Part shown: piece by piece, positions 1 to 11,416 of the stretch
How positions within the stretch are numbered: the stretch's first letter is position 1
Layout: every line of letters starts with the position of its first letter
Origin: Pleurotus djamor
Lineage: Eukaryota > Basidiomycota > Agaricomycetes > Agaricales > Pleurotaceae
Assembly (NCBI GenBank): GCA_029747585.1
Contig: JAPEVF010000386.1
Location: forward strand, 1-42,482
Reading direction: 5' to 3'
Length of the DNA: 42,482 nt
Translations under genes and position numbers: made by a program
Notes under the pieces: generated by a model
The model's input: only the letters and a program-made list of their open reading frames with translations
The model's database searches: none
Told to the model about the DNA's origin: nothing

Positions 1-1640
1 TAGACAAACCCTGGCATTCAACCATCATGTCCGTCTTCAGTCCGAATAAGAGATACGTTGACATCCCGAATGTCGCCAAAACGCTGCCTCCAAATCCTCT
101 ACTGAAATATACGGGCAGTGCAACTGCTGCTAGCAGCACACAATCACAGAGCATCGCTTCCTCTGCGCGCCGACAGGCCAAGCTTAGACGCCGACTCCTT
201 TTCCATGATTGCCGTTGCATTGTCACTGGCAACGTTTGGGCCAGTCTACAAGTTATCCATTTCATCAACGATGTTCGAGGCAGCAAGGAACAAAAAGCGG
301 AAGTGGTGCGTCGATTTCCGCATTCTCGTTGACCGAGTTTAACATCATCTACTCTCGCTAGGAGAGAATTTTGACTCGGCAATGCTTTGCGGGGTTGAAG
401 TCTTATAAGTTGAACTGGATGGGGAACGCCGCCCTTTGTATGTAATATCGAGCATTATTTCGGGCAATAGCTGAATGTGCATCCTCTATGTAGGCGAGGC
501 CAAGCTGCACGCTGATCTGGACACATACGGCCTCTTTGCACTCGTCCCTCCACTCGAGCAACTATACGATATTCAGAGGCAGCTCATCAAGCACAACGCC
601 CAGTGGGCTCGCAGAGCGGAAGAAATCCCTGGGGCCCCTCGTGAACTCGATGTTCGTATGGATTCCATCTCGTTTCCGATGCCATTCTCACATTTGCCAG
701 ACATCCAAGGCCCCTTACGTGGTCACTGCCTTGGAATTATTGGTTTTGTATGATGAATTCCTCCCTGAAGGGCAATCCCTCGCTATCCTTCCAGGCAAAT
801 TTCGCTCGAACGATCGTTCTTCCCTTAAGACGTCCGAGCTTCGATCTCGACACCAACGCTGGTATGTTCACTCAGGCGGAGGCTCTCTCGTGGACATGAA
901 TAATAATCTACTCCCCGCGATATCCGGTATCAATAACCGCCTCTCCGACGACAAGCTTTCAATCTTCTCTATCATTATCAATGCTGCGTCGAAGATCAGG
1001 TGCTGGCAAGAATACAATGAACCCTCGCAATTGGCCACTCATACTCGGATGCCATATTTGCCGGAGGTTATTAGCGATATCCGGGAGCTAATCTTCTTCA
1101 CTCCACCTACTTTCACCAACACTGTGCCTGAGAGGATGCCCATTTCAGACCCGAACGATGTTACTCCAACCGGCTCTCTCTCCTCAGGCTCCATGGTCCC
1201 GCCCATTCAGCGCAGTCTCCCTGTTGATGGACGGTCAACGCCCATGGATGCGAGGGAGGATGCTGATGCACTCGCCGAAAACGACGATGACGATGAAGAT
1301 GGTTCCAACTTTGACGATTCTGAAGACGATGACTCTGATTCTGAAATTGGTAATGCGTATGAACTGACTCCAGAGGAAGTGAAAAGCCTTGGCCACCGTG
1401 CATCCGACGGCTCGCTGAGCCCCAGCTGAGCGTGCGGACAATGCTATGCTCTTGCTAGGGATGGCACGCAGTACGTCATGTTACTTGATTAAACCCATCC
1501 AACTTGGATGATACTCATTGCTTGTTTTTCAGATTACCGAAGGCCGCAATTAGGTGGATATCCATAGTAAACTCGCTACAAGCTTGAAATACATGTATAT
1601 CCTGAACCACAGTACTGTAATTGAAAGTTGTCACCAGTGA
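1..1640 (+). repeat. Left arm of 1.6-kb diverged inverted repeat (HNH-type gene)
   Basis: This tract matches the reverse complement of about 15640-17275, covering the whole HNH-type gene including all introns and roughly 70 bp downstream of the shared stop. Similarity fades after about 1640. The arms are clearly diverged by substitutions and small indels, so the duplication is not recent. Confidence 0.7.
27..1429 (+). CDS. HNH_2-type nuclease-like protein, copy 1 (C-terminal frameshift)
   Basis: Four exons by my reading: 27-305, 362-437, 494-651 and 701-1429, giving about 413 residues. The first half matches the fungal HNH_2-like layout. 'VTGNVWASLQVIHF' carries the first His, 'WMGNAAL' the Asn and 'KLHADLDTYGLF' the last His, so the H-N-H triad is present. 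The second half is an acidic, low-complexity tail rich in D, E and S. The third intron starts GTTCGT and is required to stay in frame with the downstream reading. Compared with the inverted copy at 17246-15697, this copy has one extra C near 1420-1423. The extra base ends the protein early and orphans a last intron (1471-1532) and exon (1533-1567). In-cell substrate is unknown; 'nuclease' is inferred from the motif only. The gene starts 26 bp from the window edge, so its promoter is not visible. Confidence 0.62.
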
Positions 1641-2123
1641 GTATCTTGATATCCGTAGCTGAGAACCCGAAGCCAGTAAGGCGTGTAATCATGCCCCAAT
1701 AAAGTTTAAGGGCCTCAGGTGGCTTCGTTCTGAAGCTCTGTTGAAAATATGCACTATATACCTAGGCTTCCGAACGTGGCTTCCAAGTAACCGTCGTAAT
1801 CATCTGCACAATATCTGGACCTGAAAATGCATACCTTGGTCGTCATCGAAAACTTTAAGTAGTAGTAAAAACTGCTTATAAGACACAGTAGAAGCGGTGG
1901 CCCGCACGAGGGTGAAAAAACAGCTGTTTGTGCACACTCCATACGCCGCTCTGTGAACTTTCACCATCTTTTCGCAAAGACTTGCGCTCCTGAATATTGA
2001 ATTGTTCAGGGGGAAGGTTCAGGGGAAGGTTTACCGAACCCAAACTTAGTAAGCGCTGGCTTGTGCATCGTCATCGTTCCAACTTGGTTCCAACCTACTT
2101 GATTCCAGCCACTTCGTTCAAAC
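1641..2123. other. Intergenic, promoter side of the R-SNARE gene
   Basis: About 480 bp with no supportable coding exon. It separates the decaying 3' end of the HNH-type repeat from the start codon of the VAMP7-like gene and presumably holds that gene's promoter. I see no clear TATA box or known operator. Confidence 0.4.
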
Positions 2124-3105
2124 ATGTCTTTGGCAAGTTTGCCTTTCACTTGCCTCTAATACTCTCATTGACTTTTCAATGGGCAGATTCATGCCCTCGT
2201 TGCCGCTGGGCCCACTATCTTGGCGGAACATTCGGCTGGAAAGCGTGATTTCTCGCAAGGTAAGACCTATACAAGCTCACAGGCCTTTTGACGGTATTCT
2301 GAACTTGATTTGAGCCACGCAAACCATACTGTCGAAGATACCGCCGAATAATAGGTAGGTACTTGTTCTATCTCGCAAGTCCTTGCTGACCGGTGCGCAG
2401 CAAGTTGACTTATGTCTGGGAGCAATATTTGTTTCACTATATCTCGGAGGACGGTTTTACCTATCTTGTCATGGCCGATGATTCTGCTGGCCGGTCAGTC
2501 ACCAATATGACCTTGTGGACTGTGGTTCTAACTGGCGTGACAGGAGGATGCCATTCGCGTTCTTAGCAGACCTCCAAAGAAAGGTACGGCCGGTCCTTTA
2601 TCCTCCACACACGGGAAACTCATCAGGCGGTTCTAGTTCACCTCAGCACCTTCTTCATCGGCCACTGCGGATGCACCTGCCTATAGTCAGCAGGGTAGCT
2701 TCGGACCTGTCATAGCGGATTTGATGCACACTTACAACACATCGCCACCTCCAGACGAGCTAGTACGTGCCCAGACGGAACTGAATCAAGTCAAAGATAT
2801 CATGGTCCAGAATGTGGAGCAGATACTCAGCCGTGGCGAGCGAATTGAGCTCTTGGTTGATAAGACGGATGTCATGGCGGGTCAGGCAACTGCTTTTAGA
2901 CGCGGGGCTCGCACAGTGCGGAGGCAGATGTGGTGGAAGAATACCAAAATCCTCGCCCTTTGCGTGTTAGTTGGCCTGGTGAGTACAGATCACTCGATGC
3001 GAATCTGGCTAAATTAGACTTTTCCAGGTTCTCCTGTGGATCTTGGCGGCCCAGTTCTGCGGTGCGGGGTTGAATCAATGCGGGCGACAGAGTTCGCAGC
3101 CGTAA
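2124..3105 (+). CDS. VAMP7-like longin-domain R-SNARE (synaptobrevin family)
   Basis: This is a vesicle-side SNARE for fusion at endosome/vacuole or secretory membranes. Seven exons join in phase: 2124-2132, 2187-2259, 2315-2354, 2401-2493, 2544-2583, 2637-2978 and 3028-3105, giving 224 residues, the usual VAMP7 length. Residues about 1-90 form a longin domain ('IHALVAAGPTILAEHS', 'KLTYVWEQYLFHYISED'). A v-SNARE motif follows around 'QVKDIMVQNVEQILSRGER', with the zero-layer Arg in 'LSRGER'. The C-terminus is a single membrane anchor ('ILALCVLVGLVLLWILAAQ'). The first exon is only nine nucleotides, encoding M-S-L, and the first intron must begin GCAAGT: a GC-AG intron is the only junction I found that yields the expected N-terminus in frame. 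The nearest yeast longin R-SNARE is Nyv1, but I assign no one-to-one orthologue. Confidence 0.88.
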
Positions 3106-4079
3106 TGTCTCCGCAGTGCCGCTTCTCTCTGCTGCTAGACTCCGTGTATATTACTTTCCTTATCCTCAGCACCACTCTACCCCACCGCCTGAGCGCTGCC
3201 CCAGTAAGTGAACCTTCCGAGGGACTTCACATCGGGTAGCTGCCGATTCCCAAGCCCTCACCTGATATGATTACAACTCGAAAGCCCCCCTCGAAGATCA
3301 TGATCCGATATACCATCTGGACCATCTGTGTCTCTTCTGGTTCAAGGTCTACCCATAATTATTCCGACCTCAGCTGTTCTTATCCGATTAGACAGTACCC
3401 CCATGCTTTACCTCGGTCAAATCCACTTCCGAAGGAAGAGCTACGCATCTTCCGAGCAAGACAACTCCGCGAGACTTCCCAACTTGATGTCAATTGCCAT
3501 CTTTTCCAAAAGCAGCCCTGCCAACCCAACCGTTAGGGACCTCTGAAGTCACTGGTTGTCAACAAGCGATAGGACTCTATTGAAACCCAAACTGGTATCT
3601 AGGTACTGACTACTGTCGGTCCATTGTTCTACTATCAAGCTGATATCTGGGACGGAACTAGAATTGGTGACATCGATGGAAGCCGAACCAGTAGCGATAA
3701 GGCCTGGAAGAAGGATCGATTGTCTGTCTGCTCTCAGCACGCAATAGGATCACGTAGGATCACGAGGGTGGGTCCAGGAATGAGTATTCAAATCAATGGT
3801 ACAGCTTGTGAAGTATATATGATACATATGGCAATAACACAAATGCCGCGTCGAGTGGGTGGGTGTGAGGAAGTGCAAAATGTCGCCCGTAGTGAACGAA
3901 ATAAACATACAGCAAAAGGGGTTCGATGTGGGTCGCGCATGGACGAGATAAATAAAGTACGCTGGGGAGAGTCCAGTGCGGAGTCAGAGATGAAAAGGAG
4001 AGAGAGAGAGAAAGCCTCTATGCGACCAAGGATAAATGAGAAATATGCTGAGTGGTGGTACAGATGAGAGGTAATTGGA
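3106..4079. other. Intergenic between convergent SNARE and RING-finger genes
   Basis: Nearly 1 kb between two genes that point toward each other, so it should hold both 3' UTRs and terminators. Short open frames occur on both strands, but none shows a recognisable domain, a convincing start or splice-supported extension. A GA-rich stretch (about 3990-4015) lies near the RING gene's end. Confidence 0.4.
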
Positions 4080-6454
4080 TCATGCATATAGACCGGCGAC
4101 TCGATTGTCAGATGCTAAGGTGTTGCGTTTGGAACTGTGATGTGAATGCGAAGGGTATTGTTGTTGGCTGGGAATGTAAGTCGAATCACGGAGGGTATTC
4201 GGTGTCACTCGCTGGTGAACAGAGCCTTCACGTCGCAGGGAAGGGCCAGATGTCGCCGAAGAGAACGTGCTATCCTCTCGATGGCGATGAGAAGACGAGC
4301 TCTGTGAAGACATCAATGCTGCGGTGGCGGATGATGATGATACCTGATTCCTTGACGAAGAACGATGCTCAGAGTCAACTCTGGGACGTTCTACTGGTTT
4401 CTCGCGTTCCTTCTCTCGTCGATCCTCCCTTTGACGTTGTCGTTCAGCCTTCCTCCGTTCTTCCTGTGCCTTCTCGAGTGCCAAAGCGGCGCTGCTGGCA
4501 GTCGAAACGACATCGGATCGGCGGACGTTCATTGTCTGAGGCTGTTCGCTGACACGAGAAGTGGGGGCGGAGATAGGAATAGGGTTAGTCGACAGGCTTA
4601 CGGCGAGCTGACCAGGTCTGGGAGGTTGTGGGAGTGGACGATGAGCAACGGCGGATGCAGACCTAGAGGGAGGGCGCGAGATCTCCATAGGCTTATCGTC
4701 CTCAGTATGACGGGACATCAAGTATGCGGGAGACATATTTGGAAGAGAGGCTGACACAGTATTCGTATCTTGTAGGATGTCGTGCAGCCGTGAACGGAGA
4801 TGGTCGGTTTCCTGGCCATTGTGATCGCGCTGAGAATTTGAGTAGCCTATGGACATGCGGGGAACAGAAGAGGATGGAGGGGTAATGGGAGCGGTAGATG
4901 GAGGGGAAGAAGCGGTTGTCATCATTGAAGGTGGTCGGCTCCTGCTGCCGCTGCGACTAGAGCGTTGGCTTGAGAACGATTGCGCACGAGACATCCGGCT
5001 GGTCGTAGGGTCGCGCTCCTTGGGCATTGACAGAGATAATCCACTACGGATTCTCTCAGGTACAGGGGCCGTGGAAGTCTGTTCAATCGAAGGAGCATGG
5101 AAAGAGTGGCGGACAGGACCAGGAGTAGCTTCAGCATCCTGAATGGGGGTTGCTTCGTCCCTGACCGGTCGCTGAGGCATGGCCGCGGCTGAATGGGAAG
5201 CAGAATCGCAGTTGGCAGGGTAGCTTTCAGAACCGCAAACAGCTAGGTCAGCTTGTTGAAGGGCGATGGATCCACGAGCAACAGCTTTATGGAGATCTTC
5301 TTCAATATCTGGTAGAGCAGTGAATCCGCCGACAGATGAGGGCAGCCCGCCAGTGAACTCCGGCAACGGAGAGATAAGGTAATCATGGATGATAGACGCT
5401 TTGGACTCGAGTTCGAGGTCAGTGTCAGAACCCACATCGCGGCTAGGCAATTGTGGAAATTCGGGAACTGGATACCTCTCCATTGCCGTTTGTTTATACT
5501 CGCTATCCGCCACGCCCGAGCCCGAGCGTAAGACCTTGAGTTCTTCATTGAGCCGACCCCATTCGCCAACGACGTATTTATACTGCGCTAAGGTGTCAGT
5601 TCCACGGAAAGGATCGGAGAAGGGGGCATGTACTTACGCGACTATCAGAGAAGGCATGAGGTGATGAGATCAAAATCGACGATAGGTATGGAAGACAACT
5701 CACTCTGCCATGTACTGATATGCCGCCTGAGCACGATCACAATGTTCCCTCAAACTCAGCTCAACAGCCATGGCCGTGTCCTTCGCAGCCCTGCTTGTAA
5801 TGCTGAGATCTTCGAACTTCTCTTCCCATTCTTTCCTTTCCGCCTCTTTGTCAGCGATCTGTCGATGGAGGTCATCGACGACTTGCTTCTCGGTCTTCAA
5901 TTTGCTCCGAATGTCACACATGTAGGCCAACATTCGATGACTGACGCGCAAGTCTTGGAACTATCCAGAATATCCACAGAAGAGGTCACATTCGATCATA
6001 CGGAGGAATGGCGGAATAGACTTACCGAGGACCGAGGCTGTCCACTCAAGAATGTCCTACACTCGTCGATAACATTCCGTAGGTGCTGCTCAGAAGCTCC
6101 ACGATTGGCTATGTCCGCAATGGCCTCTTGTAGACGCCTCGCCTCGTGGTCGGCCGACTGTGAAGGGGCCTCAGGGGCGCTTCCATTGTTGAGAGGTCGG
6201 ATGTTGTCCAAGTCGATGTGAAGCTTGATGATGGACTCGGAGCCAAAACTTTGGCGACACAAAGGACAGCTCGGGGGATGCAAGTGTTGTAGACAGCTGT
6301 CGCTTCGTTAGCACGCTTGAAGGAGATCATACAGGATGTCAACCAACCTCATGCAGAATACGTGTCCACAACGTATTGAATGGGGTGCATGGGATGCATG
6401 GTCGAATGGTTCCAAGCAAACATCACAAGCGGATCCGGGGGCAAGAGTGAGCAT
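4080..6454 (-). CDS. RING-finger, coiled-coil protein with long disordered Ser-rich tail
   Basis: This is a putative E3 ubiquitin ligase of about 713 residues. Exons: 6454-6348, 6296-6026, 5960-5704, 5641-5638 and 5582-4080. The N-terminus is a C3HC4 RING: 'CDVCLEPFD', then 'RCGHVFCMSCLQHL' across the first junction and 'CPLCRQSF'. Coiled-coil sequence follows ('LKTEKQVVDDLHRQIADKEAE') through to 'GEWGRLNEELKVL'. The last 450 residues are low-complexity, rich in S, R, P and Q, with a basic 'EERRKAERQRQREDRREKER' stretch. The fourth exon is only four nucleotides (TCGC). It is flanked by an AG acceptor and a GTAAGT donor, and it is the only solution I found that keeps the coiled coil in frame. 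Substrate and E2 partner cannot be told from sequence. The start is the first Met before the RING cysteines. Confidence 0.78.
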
Positions 6455-8582
6455 GAATTGGCGGTGGGGGAGGGGGATATAAAGAAAGGGAGTGAACGCC
6501 TAAGACGCGATGAGAGACAAAGGCAGAAGTGATCGCACTACACCGAGTGGATACACTGTTATAGGGAGACGTGTTGACAACACGTGCGATGGGATGGGGG
6601 GTATGGATGAGATAGATTGGTACTAAGTACGAAGTAGCACCGAATGTCAAAGTCGCAGCTTGTTATAAGGCCACGCTGAGGCTTGCAGCCGAAGGGAAGG
6701 TGTCTTTATTCGAATCGAACTCCATGTCACTCGGCCCTGGGCTTGCCAATCACAGATTTACGGAGGGAGCGACCGCGATCGCAAAGGCATCAAGTCCAGC
6801 CACTAGGCGAAAGCCAAACTGTTGGTGTGAGTGACCGCTAACCCAGCAACTCCGCAGACTGTGATAAGACCTAACACAGTCAAGTCACGTTCTCCAGAAA
6901 AAGGCACTTCCGGCGACGCCTTGTCCGTGTCGTAAGACCCCAGCTAGGCCAAACCAGAATGGCGAACTGGGGCTGCCACCTGATTGGCCTGTCTCGGACA
7001 TCGGTGCGAAAACCATAGCGCCTCATGGCAGACATGCATAGCTTGGGCGTCAAGGGACCTATTCCTGAGTGTGTTGAACAGAACCTTCTGTTCGTTCTGT
7101 TTGAGTCAGTCGCCTGTATCAGTTTGGAACAGTTGATTACGATGACGACAACAAAGATACACAGTCATTGATTGACGGTACATATCTTGTTCCTCTGGCG
7201 ACAAACATATCGAATGTACTTGCCGGTCTGCAACCTCCAAGTCCTGTCAGGCTTCAGGACCCTCAAAGTTGCCGTGACCACGAGGGTTGTATTACTTATT
7301 CGAGGCTGAGGTTCCGTTGGCTCAACACCCTCCATGGTGGGTCCGCAAAAGCACCCCGCTCTCGGGCCATGGGCTAATTACGCATTTTCATGGCAAGCTG
7401 GCGGTAAATGACACTACGGGGAAGTAGACACGTTGATCGTTACAAGCAAGCGGTATGACTTCAAATTTACCGACCTAAATGCACAGTGCGCACACGGAGC
7501 TTGATTTTTCCGCGTCCATCGTCCAGGATTCTTAGGCAATGTAAGGCCACGGTAACTCGCTAAGAGGAGACCCAAATATCCGCGCCCTGAAGCTGAAGAG
7601 GGAGTATACGTCCTACGAGTGGTGTTGGAAGCAAGTTGGAAGTAAAAAACGCGTTGCTTATTGATGCTCTCAACGGGCGCCTATGTGGCACAGGAGATAC
7701 ATAGGAGTTGCTTGGCTAGGGGAAACGCTCAATCGTGTCTCAATGGCCATGCATATTGCAGCTCAGAGCGAAATGGACCTGGATACTCTACGTATGAACC
7801 GGGTCTGACAGGGATACTAACACAACCTTCATCTGTTCGCTAACCGACGCTTTGAAACATGATGGGACGAACCACAAACGAACCAGCATTTTTCGCATCC
7901 AAGCGTACCTGGAACGATTAACAATCCCTGAAAGAAAACGAGCACAAAAGAGTCCAACAACACGAGGCAACGGGGAGGCTTGCAATGAAACGGGTCCTCT
8001 TATGAAAGACTTCTGATCTGATCGACGAGCGTCGAAAGCAGCAACATTAAAAATCGGCCGAAGACGCAGAAAAAAANGCTTAAAATGCGTATGTGGTTCC
8101 CATGCTCGTTGTGTGTAGCAGGGCCAATGACCCAATGGCATAGGGAGGAGGACCGGGGACTTAATCCGGCCTCGTGGATGGTGTAGCTTCGTCAAGCCCG
8201 AGATCATTTGCATCCATTCTTCACCGCAAGAGATTGTGAATGAAAGTGCAGCGTGAAGAGCAAGGAAGGGATCCAGTCGGACGAGCATACGATTCCCAAG
8301 ACGGTTCAGACGGGGCAAGTGGGAAACCAAGGAGTGTGACTGGAGATTCCGGGCGTAGGTGAGATATATCAGAAAGGTATTAAATATGATATAGGCAGAG
8401 CCTCCGAGGCAGATGTTTTTACACACACTGGGAGCATGACAATATCCGAAAACCCCAAAACAAATACATTTGAGGTCTCGGAAACCAAAGAGGGGTGTGC
8501 AGCACCTCTTTTTCCAAAAATTCCAAGCGTCAAGGCAGAGGCGATAATGGCCTCCGGAAAGATGGTATAGGGTTGCGGTGGT
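6455..8582. other. 2.1-kb gene-poor stretch
   Basis: No coding gene I can support. The side next to 6455 must carry the RING gene's promoter, and the side next to 8582 the 3' UTR of the SEC61-beta gene. A 212-codon open frame on the minus strand (8426-7788) has no recognisable domain and is interrupted by an N at 8087. The region may hold an unrecognised short gene or non-coding RNA. Confidence 0.4.
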
Positions 8583-9063
8583 CTACTTGGAGAACGCCCT
8601 TATGACCTTTGCGGAGATGTGCAGGAAGAAGATGGAGCCAATGAAGGAGATGGACAAAACCAAAACGATGAATGGGTCCCTATATTGTAATGGCCACGTC
8701 AATAACCAAACCCAGCGATGAAAACGTATTTAAACGCACACTCTGAGCCCAGGTGAGTCATCTGTGTAAAGCTTCAACATCGTATTCGAGGACCCGCCCG
8801 CACCAGCTGCACGCGTGGAATTTGGTTTCGCGACTTGGGAACCAGCAGCACGTCGACTAGAAACCGATCATCCACATTAGCTAACTTTGCTTACTACGAG
8901 AGCAAACCAAGAAACTGACCGAATTTGAGCACCAGGAGGTTTGGCAACTGCGCTGCCCGCTGGACGGGGGCTACCGTTCGACCGTAGTGAATCAGAGTCA
9001 GACTGTGGTTTCTTTTTCAGCCATTCGGTTACTTAGAGCACCATAAGAGCGAGAACTGACCAT
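8583..9063 (-). CDS. SBH1: Sec61 beta subunit of the ER protein translocon
   Basis: This is the small tail-anchored subunit of the Sec61/SecYEG translocation channel in the ER membrane. Four tiny exons (9063-9061, 9002-8920, 8856-8740, 8679-8583) join in phase to 99 residues, the normal family length. The N-terminal half is polar ('SDSDSLRSNGSPRPAGS'). The conserved centre 'GGSSNTMLKLYTDD' and 'SPGLRVDPFIVLVLSISF' leads into the single transmembrane anchor, ending 'HISAKVIRAFSK'. The ATG is alone in its exon: the donor GTCAGT follows the start codon directly. The match across all exons makes the call secure even though no long uninterrupted frame is present. It stands alone, with SET and RING genes as unrelated neighbours. 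Confidence 0.93.
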
Positions 9064-10010
9064 TATGTGAAAGAGAGCGAAAGGGAAAAATACGGAGGAT
9101 GCAGGCGTAAGGTTGTGGTTTATGTTTGAAAACGACGTCCACTTTCGCCAGCAAGGCGCAACGTAGGCGTGTGAATATCCACCGCGTCATGATAATTGCT
9201 TACTTCAGCTGAAGCCCTGGCTCCTGTTCTCCGTGGATAGGGACATTGAGGAACCTGAAGCCAGCAAGTTGAGTGCGATGCTCATGCGAACAAGGGTGGT
9301 TATTACTCACAAAGCTTATCCGAAAAGTATTTATGAGCTGGTTACCACTTTTTCGTACGACAAAGGCTAGCAGTCACGCTCGCCCGCGACAGTCTCCGTG
9401 GAAACTTTAATTTGAAGCGTTCGTTAGAACATGATGAACGAGCTAAAAGGTTGAGAGACATGGCGACGTCCAAGTTCAACTCGTATAAGTGGTTAGCTTA
9501 GATTCGTCTCGCTCAACGAGCCGGAAATCTGTGAGAGCATCCCCATATTCCTCCACATATCTCCCACCGTCCGCCAGTATTTCCCGCAAACCCTTGCTTG
9601 GGAGTTCATCATGTGTTGAGTATGTTTGGTTAAGTGCTGATTTCAGAGTCCAGTAAGACGCTCATTCATTTCACAAATCACTAGAACAGACATATGGTTA
9701 ATATACATAGCCAGAACACGAGGCTCCCATAAGTCTGTGTATCTTATCACCCTACACGCCTCATCCATGCTGCAGATCTCCATCTCTCCCCTCGACTTAA
9801 TTTGCACATGGACACGATCATCTTCTTTTTCGTACCGCGTCGGTGTTTGGAAGGGATGGTATTGATGAATGGAGAATACGAGTTCGGAAGACCTTGTGGT
9901 CTGTGATGTTTTTGATGCGGTCGTAATATCGTCAACTTCAAATTTTGTGATACGGCGGAGGCCGCGGCAGAAAGTGCTCTTGAACACGGGGCTCCTGGGG
10001 AAAGCGAAAG
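9064..10010. other. Intergenic between SET-domain and SEC61-beta genes
   Basis: About 950 bp holding the 3' UTR of the SET gene and the promoter of the SEC61-beta gene. Two minus-strand open stretches look somewhat protein-like: one of about 140 codons overlapping the SET gene's last exon (10071-9643) and a short one near 9600-9483 containing 'YVEEYGDALTDFRLVE'. Neither has a recognisable domain or clear start. An alternative last exon of the SET gene ending near 9938 is also possible. Confidence 0.35.
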
Positions 10011-11386
10011 CTACGACGCCAGAGCCTCGAGTTCTACCTGACATCGTTCGCATCCGCAATCGAAGTACCACTTATCGCGCAGCTCTGTGCGTCTCTCTTC
10101 AACCGACGCCGCGACATCGATGTAATTCGTGCACAGCTCTTGACCCGTTTGGATCGCCCTTGTAGTCCAAAATTCCATCACACGGCCGCGTCTAACTTTC
10201 CGGACGTTTGGCTTACAACCTAAACCAACAGGTTGATATCAATGATCCCGGAAAACCTTATACGCTGAAATGGGGGACAAAGCATACTTACTATGATTGA
10301 AGTACGAGGCCTCGGGGTACATCCCGAAACCCAGCATCTCGGCTTCTTCATCCCCTACCCTACCTTCCTCAAAGATGCCAAAAACATTGCCGTGGTCTCG
10401 AGCCAGAACAGCTCTGACGGGGGTGCTCGTCTCAAGTAACTTTATCAACGCTGGAGGAAGTTTCGACGACACCATGCTGAGACGGTGACGCAGGAAAGCA
10501 TAGATCCTGATCCAGGAGTCTAGAACTTCATGATGCGACGCGATGTGCACCTCTTCGTTGTCTTGGAGGTTCAATAGGTCCTTCCATTTTGGCCCTTGGT
10601 AAGCTGAATTGACTCTGATTAGCTATATTCATATTGAACACACGAGAGCTTTTCATACCTTGACCGGATTCGTCTTCCTGCCATCGTCGAATCATGGCTG
10701 ATGCAACGAACCTCGCCGTATCCAGCTCAAGCTCGGAAAGCGGTGTCGATTGTCGGATGTTATTCACCTGATCTTCAGAACCCTTCCAGAGAATGTTGAT
10801 ATCGTCACCCGAGAGACGTTTAGGGTCCTATTGAGTTAGAGATCAGAACACTGAATCGACGACAGCTATGATGACCCACCATGTCCAGGTGTTCCACTAC
10901 CTTCTTTCTCGTCTGCAAGTTGGCGTGAAGTTTATCGATCGTCCTTTCTATGGCACTCATCACTCGCAGACACTGATCTCCCCTGGTCGCAGCCCAAACA
11001 TCCCGGCATTTCTCACTACAAAACCATAGACCGAAGCCGATGTCTTCGCTCCCTAACCTAACATTCCAACTCGACCGTCGCTTACCTTCTAGGGACGAAT
11101 CATGGACATACGAGAAACATTCAGCGCAGACCTCTTTCCGAAATTTTTTGTAGATCACCCAAGCGTAGGGTTCGTCACATCGGAGGACGAGCGAGTTAGA
11201 AGGGATATCTTCGGTCGCGAATAAGCCGCGACCGCCGTAAACAGTCGACTGAAGACGATACTGGGAGTGCGAGATCATGGGGGCTGGGTCCAATCTGGGG
11301 AACTGTATAGGGGCAGAGTCAGTCCACCAGGAGTCCATGTGGCTGATGCTACCCTTCAAAGGCAGGAAGATAGGAAAGCACTTCAA
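10011..11386 (-). CDS. SET-domain (SMYD/Set5-Set6-like) lysine methyltransferase candidate
   Basis: This is a predicted protein lysine methyltransferase. Exons: 11386-10880, 10827-10659, 10603-10292 and 10219-10011, about 398 residues. The SET fold opens with 'YGGRGLFATEDIPSN'. It is split by a Cys-rich insert ('CAECFSYV' ... 'WFCSEKC') that looks like a degenerate MYND-type zinc site. It resumes with the catalytic 'SYFNHSCKPNV' motif created by the third splice junction and 'GQELCTNYID', and it ends with the post-SET cysteines 'CGCERCQ'. This order (SET-N, zinc insert, SET-C, Cys tail) is that of SMYD and yeast Set5/Set6 proteins. The start is uncertain: Met at 11386 lies 30 bp below the permease stop, and an in-frame Met at 11338 is equally possible. 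Substrate (histone or other) is unknown. Confidence 0.82.
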
Positions 11387-11416
11387 TCAAATAAATAGGG
11401 TTCTAATACGATTTCA

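Noticed and set aside
3104..3546. Possible small gene after the R-SNARE stop (hydrophobic start at 3104, later open frames)
   Set aside because: The start overlaps the SNARE stop codon, no splice chain gives a convincing protein, and a 3' UTR explains the stretch.
4365..5142. Plus-strand open frames opposite the RING gene
   Set aside because: They are antisense shadows of the long low-complexity exon 5582-4080.
6700..6725. TTCGAATCGAAC resembling a tRNA B-box
   Set aside because: No matching A-box, acceptor stem or anticodon arm could be folded around it.
7026..7171. A short plus-strand open frame starting MADMHSLG
   Set aside because: Too short, no relative I recognise, and no supporting splice or promoter signals.
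7788..8426. A 212-codon minus-strand open frame
   Set aside because: No recognisable domain, contains an N next to an A-run, and lies downstream of the SEC61-beta stop, so it is more likely 3' UTR or chance.
9483..10071. Minus-strand open stretches that look slightly protein-like
   Set aside because: They partly overlap the SET gene's last exon in another frame, have no clear start and no family resemblance I can name.
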